From: Actinocrinis puniceicyclus
GTDB lineage: Bacteria > Actinomycetota > Actinomycetes > Streptomycetales > Catenulisporaceae
Assembly (NCBI RefSeq): GCF_018283645.1
Contig: NZ_JAGSXH010000035.1
Span: 1-52,548, forward strand
Direction of reading: 5' to 3'
Length of the DNA: 52,548 bases
Position 1 is the stretch's first letter, and the number at the start of each line of letters is the position of its first letter. This document shows, in pieces, positions 15,776 to 23,020 of this stretch. A model generated the notes under the pieces. The model made no database searches, was not told where the DNA came from, and worked only from the letters and a program-made list of their open reading frames with translations. The position numbers and the translations under genes are program-made.

Positions 15776-17238
15776 CAGGCCTCGTTCTCCCCGTCGAACT
15801 CCGCATCGGCCTCGCGCTCGGCCGCGGCGGTATCGAGCAGCCCGGCCGTCGCCCCGGCGCCCTCGTACGCCTCCCGATAGATCCTGGTGGTATCAAGGCG
15901 TTTCAAGTACTTCTCAGTTGTCAGGACAGTCGAGTGACCCAAAAGGTCGCGCAGCACCAGCAGCGGGTCCGTCTTGGACAGATAGAAGGCGAGCGCGGCG
16001 TCGGCATCGGTGTCGCGCACCAGCCTCGCCGCCTGCCGGTAGTGCCCCGTGACCAGGTACTCCAAGGTTCGCATCGAGAAGGTGTGGCGGCATCGGTGGG
16101 GGTTCACGTGGGGGAACCGGGGCTCGAACCGGGCGCGGATGCGGTCCGAGGTGCGTTCGAACACGCTGGCCCACGCGGTGAACGGGCCGCCGCCGGCCTT
16201 GACCGCCAGCAGGCACGAGCCGCCCGAGGGCGCGACCAGGCGGCGCCGCTCACCCGGGGTCAGCGCTGCCCAGGGGCGCCGGATCCCGTTGATCAGCCCG
16301 CCGCGCTCGTCGGGCTCGGTGACCATCAGCGGATCACCCCACCGCCGGGGCGGGAGCCACGTCGTGCCGTCCGCCGTGGCCGCCCGCTCCAAGTGGATGT
16401 AGTCGCGCACCGCGGCCAAGGCCTCGAAGGAGATCCAGGTGGTGCGGTGCTTGCGGCCCTTGGTGATCCCGGCCGGCATCGGGAACGCGATCGGCACCGC
16501 GCTGCGCACCGGTGGCAGGGCGGGTATCTCCCAGGGCAGCAGATACGTGAACTCCGCGAGCCGCAGCCCGGTGGCCAGCGCGAGATCGCCGACCGCGCCG
16601 TTGCGGGCCAGTTCCCGGCCGTGGAAGCCAGTGTCCTGTGAGCCGTCCGGCGCCAGCCCGCGCAATCCCCGGCGCAGCAGCTCGGTGAAGTCAGGCTCCA
16701 GATACTTGATCGTCACGTGCGGCTTCGGGGTGCGGCGCACCGCCAGGTTCACCCGCACCTCCCGGCCCGTACCCGCGAACAGGGCCCGCGCCGCCCGATA
16801 GGTGAACGGCTCGGCCGCCGCATAGCCCTCGGCCATCGCCCACCGGTAGAACAGCGACAGGATGCTCATATGCTGGCCCCAGGTCGTCGCCGCGAACCTC
16901 GAGGCCAGTGGCCCGGCCGCCCGATGCTCGGCATACCGGCTCAACCCCGCCTTCAGCCGCTCCCGCGTATCGAACAACCCGACCCCGTGCACGGCCAGGA
17001 ACTCCGCCCAGCCCTTCACCGCCCGCGCGTAGCTCTCCCACGAACTCGGCGACGGCGCCCCGCTGGCCGGCAACTCCCGCAGCCACCGGTTGACCACCGC
17101 GGCCGGACGGGGCGCGGCCGGGCCGTCCTCGAAGCGAAGGTCCTCATCGACGAGCACAGGCATGCCCTCGGGGATCAACGGCCGGTACTCCAGGTCCCAC
17201 GAGCGCCAGCCGGTGGAGGAGAAGAAACTCAGGATCAT
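15775..17238 (-). CDS. First tyrosine recombinase of the Tn554-like element (TnpA-like)
   Basis: 487 residues if started at ATG 17238; an in-frame GTG-type extension to 17292 is possible. The SAM-like domain (about residues 50-170) includes WESYARAVKGWAEFLAVHGV. The catalytic residues are all present: ATGLRLAEFTYL, NPHRCRHTFSMRTL, and RDLLGHSTVLTTEKYLKRL with the tyrosine nucleophile. It is the only one of the three with a full RHRHY set, so it is the probable active strand-exchange enzyme. The gene lies right inside the right end of the element and starts the minus-strand operon. Confidence 0.85.
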   Translation of the reverse strand: MILSFFSSTGWRSWDLEYRPLIPEGMPVLVDEDLRFEDGPAAPRPAAVVNRWLRELPASGAPSPSSWESYARAVKGWAEFLAVHGVGLFDTRERLKAGLSRYAEHRAAGPLASRFAATTWGQHMSILSLFYRWAMAEGYAAAEPFTYRAARALFAGTGREVRVNLAVRRTPKPHVTIKYLEPDFTELLRRGLRGLAPDGSQDTGFHGRELARNGAVGDLALATGLRLAEFTYLLPWEIPALPPVRSAVPIAFPMPAGITKGRKHRTTWISFEALAAVRDYIHLERAATADGTTWLPPRRWGDPLMVTEPDERGGLINGIRRPWAALTPGERRRLVAPSGGSCLLAVKAGGGPFTAWASVFERTSDRIRARFEPRFPHVNPHRCRHTFSMRTLEYLVTGHYRQAARLVRDTDADAALAFYLSKTDPLLVLRDLLGHSTVLTTEKYLKRLDTTRIYREAYEGAGATAGLLDTAAAEREADAEFDGENEA

Positions 17239-17342
17239 GAGAGCCGACCATAGAAACACGACACGGGCCGGGGCAAGCCCCAAACCCGCCACCCACCTGC
17301 GCCCTACTCGGCTATCGCCACACGGGAACTAAGCAGAGACAA

Positions 17343-17348
17343 TGTGCC
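17343..17348. repeat. Right TGTGCC core of the Tn554-like element
   Basis: TGTGCC, identical to 10763-10768. On the reverse strand these bases encode the H of LRH and the first bases of the next codon of the interrupted recombinase. Confidence 0.75.
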
Positions 17349-18084
17349 GCAGATCGTGGGTGCGCGGTCGGGTGGAGGAGTCCCGCCCGACGCCGCTGTC
17401 GCGGACTAGGGTGCGGAACGTCGCTCCGAAGTCGGCGTAGATGACGGGTGTTCCGGTGGTGGACATGAAGAACGTGCGTGTTTGTACACGGGGCAGGAGT
17501 TGGTCGCGTTCCCCGGCGTAGGCGGCCAGGGCTTCTATTACCGAGCAGGAAACGGGCAGTTCGCGGGACTTGGCGAACTTCGACGCCCGGATGGTGATGA
17601 CGCGATCGTCCCAGTCGACGTCGGAGCGTTCCAGGCGGAGGGCTTCGCCGATTCTCATGCCGGTAGCCGCAAGCAGTCCGATCACGGTCCGGTAGGTGGC
17701 GGCCCGCGCCGCAGTGGGGATGGTCCGCGCTGTTTGCTGCATCAGAGCTTGAATATCTGAATCCGTGTATATGAACGGAGGGCGCCACCTCTGGCGGTAG
17801 GGGACCAGGCCCGTCGGCGGTATCTGAGTGTCCGGGTCGATGCCGGCCATGTGGCGGGCGAAGCCACGGACCACGGTCATCCGTCGCGCACGTACCTTGC
17901 TGTCCGCACCGACCTCGGGCTGCACCGCCCAGGCCAGCGCCGCCTCGATCGTGATGCTCGTGGCGCCGCAGGCGTCGAGGTAGGCGACGAATCGCGGCAG
18001 CAGCCGGTTCGCTTCGGCCAGTTCGTGCCCCAAAGCTCGGCGCAGCCACAGGTACTCCTCGGCACGATCGCCCCACGGGCTCAT
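17343..18084 (-). pseudogene. RIT second recombinase, N-terminal part cut at the LRH motif
   Basis: Starts ATG 18084 with an ATGA overlap of the first recombinase stop. It begins MSPWGDRAEEYLWLRRALGH, the usual start of RIT second recombinases, and contains LAATGMRIGEALRLERSDVD (first catalytic arginine) and ASKFAKSRELPV (lysine strand). The frame reaches PRTHDLRH and then runs out inside the inserted Tn554-like element. The catalytic GH and Tyr box of its own type (usually LPxLSTYLGH) is not found anywhere in the window; the sequence on the far side of the insertion is of third-recombinase type. Confidence 0.8.
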
Positions 18085-19277
18085 CGCTGCGCTCCAGGCC
18101 AGGGACGAGACACGGTCTGCAGCGCCGCCCGGTCCAGCTTGGCGTAGACCGAGGTGGTGGCCAAATCTCGGTGCCGCAGCACCTGGCCGATCTCGAGCAG
18201 GTCGCCGCCTTGGCGCAGCATCTCGGTAGCCAGCGCGTGGCGCAGCCGGTGGCCACCGACCGGAGCCAGCCCGACCCGCTCACAAGCGGCATAGACAACC
18301 CGGGTGATGGAGCTGGGGTGGATCGGTCGGAACGGCGCGTACTTGGTGAGGATGACACTCGTCGATGACGACGGCACCCGTCCGCCACGCAGGTAGCAGG
18401 CGATCGCCTCGCCGACCTCTGCGGTCAACGGGAGCCGGTCGTCGCGCCTGGCCTTGCCCCGCACCCGGATCTCTCCGGCCCGCCAGTCGATGTCGGCCAG
18501 TTGCAGCGCGGCGACCTCGCCAGAGCGCAACCCCAGACGGGCGAGCAGGCTCAGGATCGCGTGGTCGCGAAGCCCTCCCGGTCGAGACCGGTCGCAGCCC
18601 TCGAGTACAGCGGCGACCTGCGCGGCCGTCAACGTGGCAGGCAGTCGTGCATCGCGCCACCCGGCCACCGGCGGGATCGCGGCCGCCAGATCAGTGCTCG
18701 TCAGGCCCCGGATATAGATGAAGTGGAGCAGCGAGCGCAGATCGGCTGCTTCGCGCTTGGCCGACTCGACCACCAGCCGCGAACGGCACTCCAAGAGATA
18801 CCCGTGGACTTCGGCGGCGCCCAGGCCGTCGATCCCGGTCTCACCGCCGCCCGAAGACGCCCGATACGCCAGGAAACGCTTGGCCATCCGCCGATACCGA
18901 ACGACAGTCAAGACCGCCAGGCCTCGATCACGCTCCAGGTACCGGCCATAGCAGTCCAGCAGATCCTCCAGCCGCGACGGCTGCGCCCGCTCCAGCAACA
19001 GCACCCGTTCGCCGCGCAAGAACTCGAACAACTCGGCCAATGCCCGCAGGGTCGGCACCCTCTCGCGCACGGCGGTCCGGCGCGCGTCCAGGAACTGCTG
19101 CGCCCGCGCCGGTGTCGACTCCGTGACCGGAAACCTGTGCTCCTGCAACCACCCGCTGAATCCGCCGAGCAACTCCAAACGCTCCCCGATCGCCCTGGGC
19201 GAATAGCCACGCTGCTCCAAGCAGTGCCGATAGCCGTCCGTGTGCCGCGCCAGCGGACCTTCGACCGGTACATCCAT
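18081..19277 (-). CDS. RIT first tyrosine recombinase, intact
   Basis: 398 residues. A SAM-like domain spans about 105-190 and the catalytic domain 215-390, with LLARLGLRSGEVAALQL, VGGHRLRHALATEML and IGQVLRHRDLATTSVYAKLD, so all RHRHY residues are present. The gene is the first of a coupled series (its stop overlaps the next start by four bases), the normal order in recombinase-in-trio elements. It lies about 100 bases inside the right inverted repeat. Because its partners are disrupted the element is probably immobile unless supplied in trans. Confidence 0.88.
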   Translation of the reverse strand: MDVPVEGPLARHTDGYRHCLEQRGYSPRAIGERLELLGGFSGWLQEHRFPVTESTPARAQQFLDARRTAVRERVPTLRALAELFEFLRGERVLLLERAQPSRLEDLLDCYGRYLERDRGLAVLTVVRYRRMAKRFLAYRASSGGGETGIDGLGAAEVHGYLLECRSRLVVESAKREAADLRSLLHFIYIRGLTSTDLAAAIPPVAGWRDARLPATLTAAQVAAVLEGCDRSRPGGLRDHAILSLLARLGLRSGEVAALQLADIDWRAGEIRVRGKARRDDRLPLTAEVGEAIACYLRGGRVPSSSTSVILTKYAPFRPIHPSSITRVVYAACERVGLAPVGGHRLRHALATEMLRQGGDLLEIGQVLRHRDLATTSVYAKLDRAALQTVSRPWPGAQR

Positions 19278-19377
19278 AACGCCTCCCTCATCGGTGATCG
19301 ACCGGTAAGAGAAGCATCAGTGGATTATTCCGACTTGTCAGCGGACATCAGACGGACGACCTGCGGCCTTCCACCGG

Positions 19378-19411
19378 AATCGGCATAATCACGGCTTCGG
19401 TATAAGTCGAG
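19378..19411. repeat. Right 34-bp inverted repeat of the RIT-type element
   Basis: Exact reverse complement of 10456-10489. Its last three or more bases coincide with istB codons, so the precise end is ambiguous by a few bases. Confidence 0.85.
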
Positions 19412-19912
19412 GATGAGCAGGTCGACCTTGACGTGTCCGGCCAGCCGCTTGTCGAAGGTGCGGTCGGCATGTCCGCCGGCGAGGTCCGCCAGGATCCGGC
19501 TGGTCTTGTGGAAGCGGACCTCGGCTCCGGCCCGGATCGCCTGGTGGCCCATGGCCTGGGCGACGTGAGTCTTGCCCACTCCGACGGCCCCGTAGAGGAT
19601 GATCGACTCGCCCGCGTGTAGCCAGCGCAGCGCGGCCAGATCGCGGATCTGGGCGGCCGGGAGCTTGGGCGAGGCGGTGAAGTCGAAGCCTTCCAGGGTG
19701 GTCTCGAGATCGAAGCGGGCGCGGCGCAGGCGGCGGGCCATGCCCTGCTGTTCCCGCCGGGTGATCTCGTCGTCGCACAGGATCTGGAGGAACTCGAGGT
19801 AGCCCAGGTCGCCGCCTTGAGCCTGGTCAAGACGGGCGTCGAGGGTTTCGAGCATGCCGGAGAGTTTCAGGGCCCGCAGGCTGTCGGCCAGTGCGGGGCG
19901 CAGGATCGTCAT
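19409..19912 (-). pseudogene. istB: IstB N-terminal part (AAA+ transposition helper), interrupted
   Basis: Begins at ATG 19912 (ATGA overlap with the small preceding gene). It has the IstB N-terminal domain, the linker FDFTASPKLPAAQIRDLAAL, Walker A in LYGAVGVGKTHVAQAMGH and the start of Walker B in VDLLILD. After that codon the frame enters the RIT element and ends within it. IstB normally stimulates IstA and selects targets; the remainder of the gene is at 10172-10432. Confidence 0.88.
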
Positions 19913-20154
19913 CGTGTCGTCTCAGTCTTCTGGGAGAGTTCAGCGGGTGCGGTGAGCAGGGCTTGGAGGGCATCGGCATGCAGGCCGGCGGCGGTGAGCA
20001 GGATGTCGACGGCGCCGTCGAAGCCGAAGTGGTCGTCCAGGGCGTCGGCGGCGGAGGCGTCGTCCATGTCCAGGACCGTCTCGAGCGTGCGCAGCAGCTC
20101 GGCGAGGGCGAGCGCGTCGCTGCGGGCGAGGTGGATCGTGTCGGTGTGGTTCAC
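19909..20154 (-). CDS. Small protein coupled between istA and istB
   Basis: 81 residues starting at GTG 20154 overlapping the istA stop (GTGA) and ending in an ATGA overlap with istB. The sequence is acidic and helical (LARSDALALAELLRTLETVL, DMDDASAADALDDHFGFDGA, LLTAAGLHADALQALL). No known family is recognised. Overlap at both sides makes accidental occurrence unlikely. It may be an accessory factor that couples or balances IstA and IstB. Confidence 0.65.
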   Translation of the reverse strand: MNHTDTIHLARSDALALAELLRTLETVLDMDDASAADALDDHFGFDGAVDILLTAAGLHADALQALLTAPAELSQKTETTR

Positions 20155-21800
20155 GAGGCGGGCTCTTGCTGCTCGTGGTCGCCGGGTTCGCGACGCTGGT
20201 CGGCGTTCGCGGCGTGCGTCGTCTCGACGGTGGGGGCGGGGAACGCGATGACGTCGGCGAACAGCTGGGTGGGGCCGTGCAGGAACGCCGGGGCTCCGCC
20301 GTCGCCGGTCGGCCGTTCGGGCTCGATGTCCTCCAGGCCGTGGACCAGGATGTTGCGGATGGTGCGGTATGACGGGTCGCCGGCCGCCGCGGCCTTGCGG
20401 CAGGCCGCCTCCAGGCGGGCGTCGGTGTGTTTGCCGGCCAGCGCGAGGATCGCCTGAGCCGAGCGCAGCCGGTGTAGCGCTTCGCCCTCGAGCAGTTCGG
20501 CGATGATCGCGGCGGTGGCGGGTCCGGTCCGCTCGGCGCGTTCCCGGCACCAGGCCGGGGTGCGCATCGAGAACGCGATCTTCTCCGGCGGGTAGTCCGC
20601 GACGTCGGTCCGCCGTCCGCTCTCGGCGCGCACGTGCGTCTTGACCAGCTCGCCGTGGTGGAAGACCTGCACCATCGTCGCGGTGGCGCGGACATCGACG
20701 TGCTGCCCGACCAGCTTCCACGGAACGCTGTAGAGCACCTTCCCGCACTTCACGTGCACGTCAGGGCCGACCTTGGCCCGCGACCACTCCGCCAGCGTGA
20801 ACGCCCGGTCCGGCAACGGGATAAGCGTGCCGGCCTCGACCTCGTCGAACACCTTCGCGGGCATTCGGCCGTCCAACGAGCGGTGCCTGCGCACCCCGGC
20901 GACCTCGCGGCACCAGTGCAGCGCGGAGGCCTGCATCTCGGCGACACTGGCGAACTCCCTGCCCTTCCACCACGAGTCACGGATGTAAGGCATTTGTCTT
21001 TCGACTCTGGGCTTGTCCTTCGGCTTGCGTGCACGAGCGGGATCGACCAGGACGCCGTAGTGCACCGCCAGCTCGGCATACGCCCGGTTCAGCTTCGGGT
21101 CGTAGAGATCGGGCTTGTCCACCCCGGTCTTCAGGTTGTCCGGCACCAGCCGGGCCGGGGCCCCGCCGAAGAACGCGAACGCCTCCACGTGGCTGGCCGT
21201 CCAGGAAGCCTGGTCCATCGAGACCACCGGCCGGACGAACATGTGCCGGGAATGCGAGAGCACCATGACGAACGCCCACATCCGGTGCGAAGCCCCGGTG
21301 CGCGGATCGGTCCAGGAGCCCAGCATCCCGTAGTCGATCTGCGCCTCGAACCCCGGATCCGGGTCAGGGCGCAGCACCGTCACCTTCTCCCGCACCGCGT
21401 CCTCGGCCAGGTTCGCCGCGACATACCGCTTGAACGACGCCACCGACGCCGTCACCCCGCGCTCGTCACGCAGCCGCTGATGAATCGTCGCCTTGGACAC
21501 CCCGGCCCGCAGCATCTCGACGATGTACTCCCGGTGCTTGTCGAAGTCCGGCCAGGTCACCTGCCGCAACCGGGTGTCCGTCAGGTACGGGAACCAATCC
21601 TTGACCAGCGCCGCCCACTGCGCCTCGCTCACCGGCGGGCCACCGGGAACGAACCCCGCGGCGATCGCTGGCTCGACATAACGGCTGATCGTCTTGCGGT
21701 TCACCCCCAAAGAACCGGCGACATCGTGCTGAGACCGACCGGCATACCAGTGCACCAGGATCTCGGTTATATCGATCACGTAGAAAGTCCTCCTCGCCAT
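20151..21800 (-). CDS. istA: IstA, IS21-family DDE transposase
   Basis: 549 residues from ATG 21800, chosen because GGGGAG precedes it; an in-frame GTG at 21815 would add five residues. Order: helix-turn-helix (residues about 15-50, HDVAGSLGVNRKTISRY), DDE catalytic core with the aspartate in EAQIDYGMLG, the second in VPDNLKTGVDK, and the glutamate in PKDKPRVERQM, then a C-terminal domain (FHHGELVKTHVR, then YPPEKIAF). The C-terminus is Gln/Glu-rich. The gene seems intact, but its helper IstB is split, so the element probably cannot move by itself. Confidence 0.93.
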   Translation of the reverse strand: MARRTFYVIDITEILVHWYAGRSQHDVAGSLGVNRKTISRYVEPAIAAGFVPGGPPVSEAQWAALVKDWFPYLTDTRLRQVTWPDFDKHREYIVEMLRAGVSKATIHQRLRDERGVTASVASFKRYVAANLAEDAVREKVTVLRPDPDPGFEAQIDYGMLGSWTDPRTGASHRMWAFVMVLSHSRHMFVRPVVSMDQASWTASHVEAFAFFGGAPARLVPDNLKTGVDKPDLYDPKLNRAYAELAVHYGVLVDPARARKPKDKPRVERQMPYIRDSWWKGREFASVAEMQASALHWCREVAGVRRHRSLDGRMPAKVFDEVEAGTLIPLPDRAFTLAEWSRAKVGPDVHVKCGKVLYSVPWKLVGQHVDVRATATMVQVFHHGELVKTHVRAESGRRTDVADYPPEKIAFSMRTPAWCRERAERTGPATAAIIAELLEGEALHRLRSAQAILALAGKHTDARLEAACRKAAAAGDPSYRTIRNILVHGLEDIEPERPTGDGGAPAFLHGPTQLFADVIAFPAPTVETTHAANADQRREPGDHEQQEPAS

Positions 21801-21994
21801 CTGCTCCCCAGCCACCAGGGCCGACAGCAGGCGATCATGGACGAGAAGAGGACATGGTCTTGATAACTACGTCCGAACGTTCGTCGCCCCCACGACGAAC
21901 ATCACGAGCGACCACACGGTCCACGACGAGCGACCGCCGGTCCCATTACGTGAGCGATTTCGAGCTTCGCGGTCCAATTACGTGAGCGCTGACA

Positions 21995-21999
21995 ACTGG
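21995..21999. repeat. Right target-site duplication ACTGG of the IS21-type element
   Basis: Same pentamer as 10097-10101, immediately after the right terminus. Confidence 0.85.
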
Positions 22000-22102
22000 C
22001 CAGGTGGAGAGCCACGCGGCGAAGGCTCGCGCTGCTCTGCGTTCAAGCCGATCCGGTCCGCGGCCGATCGCCGAAGTCCTCGCCGAACAGGCTGCTTACT
22101 GA
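21998..22102 (+). pseudogene. Displaced 3' end of the replication-initiator-like gene
   Basis: If the IS21-type element and one ACTGG are removed, the codon GGT/GGC is restored and the frame of the gene at 9185 continues for about 34 codons as QVESHAAKARAALRSSRSG and EVLAEQAAY, ending at TGA 22100-22102. This yields a protein of about 338 residues. The uninterrupted frame and sensible helical content support the reconstruction. Confidence 0.75.
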
Positions 22103-22221
22103 GTGTCGTCCCGAACTAAGCCTGCCAACGGTCTCTGGCTCGTCGCGGTGAGAAATGGTGTGCTCGGGGAGCAGTTGGCGGCGCATAGTTGGTCGATGCG
22201 AACAGGCACTGGGGTAGGGGA

Positions 22222-22707
22222 ATGAAGCTGGCGGAGGCATTGGCTTTGCGTGCGGACGCCACGCGCAGAGTCGAGCAGTTGCGGGTGCGGATTGTCGGCA
22301 ACGCGCGGTATCAGGAGGGCGAGGAGCCAGCCGAGGACGCGCAGGCGCTGCTGACTGAGGTCAATACAGTGCTCGACGAGCTTGAGGCGTTGATCCGTCA
22401 GATCAACCGTACGAACGCTGCTGCGCACATCGCCGAGGACGGCACGATCACCGACGCGTTGGCCCACCGCGACGTTCTACGCGTGCGGCACGCGGTGGTC
22501 ACAGCTGCCGCGGACGCGGCCGCAGGCCGCAGTCAGCGCGGGCCCGGCGTACCTGTGCCCGGTCGGCAGTTGCGCTCGGAACTGAAGATGCTCGCCGCGC
22601 TGCCGGTCGCGCAACTGCGTGCGCAGGCCGACGCGCTGGCGCGGGAGATCCGCGAGTTGGACGTGCGCATCCAGCGGGCGAACTGGGAGGTCGACCTGCT
22701 GGACTGA
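22222..22707 (+). CDS. DIP1984-family protein (septicolysin-like)
   Basis: 161 residues starting ATG 22222 after GGGGTAGGGGA. The sequence MKLAEALALRADATRRVEQL, the conserved EGEEPAEDAQALL and LIRQINRTNAA, and a final RELDVRIQRANWEVDLL are the hallmarks of this family, an all-helical coiled-coil protein. Family members have no firmly known function. It is the last plus-strand gene before the convergent Dpd island and follows the broken integrative-element gene by 120 bases. An extension to 22189 exists but lacks a ribosome site. Confidence 0.88.
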   Translation: MKLAEALALRADATRRVEQLRVRIVGNARYQEGEEPAEDAQALLTEVNTVLDELEALIRQINRTNAAAHIAEDGTITDALAHRDVLRVRHAVVTAAADAAAGRSQRGPGVPVPGRQLRSELKMLAALPVAQLRAQADALAREIRELDVRIQRANWEVDLLD

Positions 22708-23020
22708 CCGGGAGCGTGGTGGAGCAGGTAGTGGTCGCGGAGGCGTGCACGACCCGCGGGCCGACGGGTATTCGGCTCCCTTCCTGGCAGCGCGGCGGGC
22801 AGCGTTGAGGGTTCGAATCCCTCCTCGCACAGAGCAGCCCCGCACGGTGCACAGGTGACAGGGCACAGTACACGGCACATCACCAAGTGCAGATCCGTGG
22901 CCACGAGGGCGGGAATGGGGAACTCCACCGCGCCTGCGCGTACCGTGCCATTGGGCGTCGAACTATCGGGGCTTCAGACGTACGCGCACGCGGATCTGCG
23001 TAGACGCTCGGCTGGCATGC
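22708..23020. other. Intergenic stretch with a tRNA T-arm-like sequence
   Basis: This 313-base gap between two convergent genes has no supported gene. At 22808-22825 there is GAGGGTTCGAATCCCTC, a perfect T-arm, followed by CTCGCACA like an acceptor 3' strand. No matching 5' acceptor strand or D arm is visible. The reverse strand translates to CARRDSNPQ, a phrase typical of integrase tails that read through a tRNA core. It is best read as a possible old attachment site. Confidence 0.35.

Larger units (their letters stand above)
10769..17348. mobile_element. Tn554-like element (three recombinases, TnpC-like protein and YunG cargo)
   Basis: About 6.6 kb bounded by TGTGCC cores and inserted in the LRHT codons of a RIT recombinase. 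Inside are three coupled tyrosine-recombinase genes, a DUF6262/TnpC-like gene and one opposite-strand cargo gene. The termini are imperfect inverted relatives (TTCTCTCCGC at the left, TTGTCTCTGC read inward from the right), and a CGTGTGGCGAT segment occurs near both. Tn554 family members use TnpA, TnpB and TnpC; this element has one more recombinase. Confidence 0.7.
10433..19408. mobile_element. RIT-type (serial tyrosine recombinase) element inserted in istB
   Basis: The element interrupts istB between the codons for ILD and DF. It has 34-bp perfect inverted repeats at 10456-10489 and 19378-19411. It carries a complete tyrosine recombinase (18081-19277), the N-terminal part of a second (17343-18084) and the C-terminal part of a third-type recombinase (10554-10768), all on the minus strand. 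This gene content matches recombinase-in-trio elements. A Tn554-like element at 10769-17348 is inserted in it. The outermost few bases are uncertain because the repeats overlap host sequence. Confidence 0.75.
10102..21994 (-). mobile_element. IS21-type insertion element with two nested elements inside
   Basis: Both ends carry TGT..GCGCTCACGTAA..TGGACC as inverted termini (left from 10102, right ending 21994), and each end contains a second inner copy of the CTCACGT motif. The element is flanked by the 5-bp direct repeat ACTGG. It encodes istA, a small coupled gene and istB on the minus strand. The IstB gene is split by a RIT-type element at 10433-19408. Removing the nested DNA leaves a standard IS21 length of roughly 2.9 kb. 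Confidence 0.85.

Noticed and set aside
20634-21863. Plus-strand open frame of 409 residues
   Set aside because: Antisense to istA, which has a full DDE set.
22740-22835. A complete tRNA gene near 22.8 kb
   Set aside because: Only the T arm and an acceptor-like tail are present; no D arm, anticodon arm or 5' acceptor strand pairs with it.
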